From Schoenoplectus triqueter (lineage: Eukaryota > Streptophyta > Magnoliopsida > Poales > Cyperaceae), in contig CAXKVV010001292.1 in the NCBI GenBank assembly GCA_964058805.1, positions 1-19,952 of the forward strand: DNA of 19,952 nt. The letters are read 5' to 3'. The stretch's first letter is position 1. The number at the start of each line of letters is the position of its first letter. Shown here one piece after another: positions 17,501 to 19,952 of this stretch. The translations under genes and the position numbers were made by a program. The notes beneath the pieces are model-generated. The model saw nothing but the letters and a program-made list of their open reading frames with translations. It was not told the DNA's origin and ran no database searches.

Positions 17501-19952
17501 AGAAACTGCCGTTTAAACAAGTCATTTAAGATTTTTAATATTTTTGTACTCATAACTACACATTATTTCTAGAGAATTAATATAATTACTCCTAATTATA
17601 CCTGTTAGAAGATTATCCAATTAGCACTTCGATATGAACATTGTACGACACAAATTTTGCATAAAACATCAATAAAATGTATTAAAAACAGTTGTTTAAA
17701 CAAGTTGTATGAGTATTTGAAAATTGTTGGCCGCATAACTACATATAATTTCATACAAATTAACATAATAACTACTAATTATGCCTATTATATGATTGTC
17801 CAATTAAAACTTAGCTATGAATATTCTACGACACTAATTTTTCAAAAAAATATAAGTAAGCTGCATTGGAAACTGTTGTTTAAACAAGTTGTTTATGGTT
17901 TTCAACATTTTTTGCATCAAAACTACACATAATTTCGAGCGAAGTAATATAATTACTCCAAACTATGTCTATTATAAGATTGTCAAATTAAAACTTCGAT
18001 ATGAATATCATAGGACACTAATTTTTCATAAGACATAAGTAAGATACATTAGAAATTTCTGTTTAAATAAGTTGTTTAAGATTTTTAACATTCATTGGCT
18101 CATAACGACGCATAATTTCATGAAAATTAATATAATTACTCTTACTTAAGTCTATTAGAAGATTATCCAATTAACACTTCGATATGAACATTCTAGAACA
18201 CAAATTTGGCATAAAAGAATAGTAAGATGCATTCAAAAGAGCCGTTTAAACAAGTTTGAGTTTTTTAAAATTTTGGGCTGCATAACTATTCGTATAAATT
18301 AATATAATTACTCCTAATTATGTCTATTATATGATTGTCCAATTAATGCTCCAATAGGAATATCCTATAACAGTATTTTTTTTATAAAATATAAATAAGA
18401 TACATTTGAAACTGCTGTTTAAACAAGTTGTTTATGATTTTCAAAATTTATTGTCTCATAACTACATATAATTTCGTGAAAATTAACATAATTACCGCTA
18501 ATTCTGCCTATTAGAGGATTTTCCAATTGATACTTCGATATGAATATTCTACGATAATAAGATTGCACAAAATATTATTAAGATGCATTAAAAACAGCAG
18601 TTTAAACTAGTTGATTGAGGTTTTCAAAAATATTGCCGCATAACAACGTACAATTTCATACAAATTAATATAATTACTCCTAATCATGCCTATTATAGGA
18701 TTATCTAACTAAAATTTCGATATGAATATTTTATGACGCTAATTTAGCACAAAACATAAGTAAGATGCATTAAAAACTGTTGTTTAAACAAGTCGTTTGA
18801 CTCTTTTTTTTAATTTTTTGGCCCCATAAATATATAGAATTTCGTGCAAATTAATATAATTACTCCTAATTATGCGTATTATAAGATTGCTGAATTAACA
18901 CTTCGATATAAAAATTCTACGACACTATTTTCTCCCAAAACATAAGCAAGATGCATTAGAAACAGCTATTTAAAATAGTTATTTGATTATTATAACATTT
19001 TTGGCCCCATAACTACACGTAATTTAGTGAAATTTAATATAATCACTCTTAATTATGCCTATTAAAAGATTATCTAATTAACACTTCAATGAACATTCTA
19101 CAATACTAATTCTGCACTAAACATAAGAAGGAGGCTTTAAAAACAGTTGTTCAAACAAGTTATTTGGGTTTTTTAAAATTTTTGGCAGCTTAATTACACA
19201 TAATTTCTTATAAATTAATATAATTACTCCTAATAACGCCTATCGTAAGATTTTCCAATTAGAACTTCGATGTGGATATTCTACAACACTAATTTTACAC
19301 AAAACATAAGTAAGATGCATTCAAAAGAATTGTTTAAAGAAGTTGTTTGATATTTCCAAAATTTCTGGTTGCATAACAGCAAATAATTTCGTATAAATTA
19401 ATATAATTACTCCTAATTACGTCTTTTATAAGATCTTACAACTAACACTTCGATATGAATATTCTACGATACTAATTCTTCACAAAACATAAGTAAGATG
19501 CATCAGAAACTGCTATTTAAACAAGTTGTTTGAGTTTTCAACATTTTTTCCCTCATAATTGCACATAATTTCGTGAAAATTAATATAACAACTCCTAATT
19601 ACGCCTATTATAAAGTTGTCCAATTAAAACATCTATGTGAATAATTCTATAATGCTAATTTTGCACAAAATATAAGTAAGATGCGTTAAAACTGCTGTTT
19701 AAACAAGTTGTTTGGCTTTATGAAAAATTTCGGCCGCACAACTACACATAATTTCGTGCAAATTAAAATAATTACTCCTGATTACGCATATTATAAGATT
19801 GTTTGAATAAAACTTCGATATGAATATTCCATGGCGTTAATTTTGCGCAAAACATAAGTAAGATGCATTAAAAACTGCTGTTTAAACAAGTTGTTTGAGT
19901 TTTTCAAAAATTTTGGCCGCGTAACTGCATATAATTTCGTGCAAATTAATAC
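14583..19952 (+). repeat. 182-bp satellite array with a 17-monomer period, to window end
   Basis: The same satellite and strand as 10461-13166. By the AAACTG phase, the type marked ACAAGTTGTATGAGT is at 14594 and again at 17686 (3092 bp); GGAGGCTTTAAAAACAGTTG is at 16035 and 19131 (3096 bp). One unit is therefore 17 monomers, about 3.09 kb. The order is m3, m4, m4b, m4c, m5, m6, m7, m8, m9, m1, six further types (about 16400-17480), then m2. The second unit is cut by the window end. Monomer types are shared with the 9-monomer unit. Short ORFs inside, such as 17657-17932, are chance. Confidence 0.92.

Noticed and set aside
17657..17932. 91-codon ORF in the satellite
   Set aside because: It spans about one and a half monomers and is closed in the equivalent places of other units, so it is not a gene.
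10461..19952. CRISPR-like array
   Set aside because: Units are full 182-bp diverged monomers with no short repeat and unique spacer pattern, in a plant nuclear context.

Overview
The window looks like nuclear DNA of a flowering plant, probably a eudicot, from a region passing into pericentromeric or other heterochromatic satellite. The reasons are AT-rich DNA with few ORFs, GT-AG introns, plant TATA, telo-box and site II promoter signatures, a Ty1/copia fragment with an initiator-Met-tRNA type primer-binding site, and a 182-bp satellite filling almost all of the right half. No rRNA, tRNA, CRISPR or bacterial-style operon was seen.

Left part (1-3360): a decayed minisatellite block with a 36-37-bp unit (about 145-735), a short GC-rich patch (848-1045), an unrecognised lysine-rich ORF and a possible isolated exon (1611-1740). 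The one gene I am confident in follows: a two-exon minus-strand gene for an 82-residue secreted eight-cysteine peptide with a CYCC motif, resembling the EMBRYO SURROUNDING FACTOR 1 / MEG class. It has a TATA box, a signal-peptide exon, a GT-AG intron and a poly(A) signal.

Middle (3360-10200): AT-rich repeat debris. A housekeeping-type promoter module (site II GGCCCA elements, ATAAAA box, telo-box at the presumed start) occurs twice in direct orientation, near 3779 and 8108. Each copy is followed by matching T-rich leader DNA and then an LTR-like sequence (6119 and 9343), so the pair looks like an old segmental duplication. The first copy lacks a GC-rich leader segment and has gained about 1.85 kb; the second keeps possible exons up to 9303. 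A CACTA-like terminus, a MITE-like element and an 81-bp tandem duplication are also present.

Right part (10209-19952): the 182-bp satellite. A short inverted piece (10209-10460) meets the main array head-on. The main array has higher-order organisation: a 9-monomer, 1631-bp period first, and a 17-monomer, about 3.09-kb period later. The two share the same ordered monomer types, so the long unit can be read as the short one plus inserted blocks. A 5' fragment of a minus-strand Ty1/copia element (LTR, primer-binding site, start of gag; 13167-14582) interrupts the array, and the monomer order does not continue across it. I found no coherent undescribed multi-gene system; the satellite architecture and the secreted Cys-rich peptide gene are the most interesting contents.
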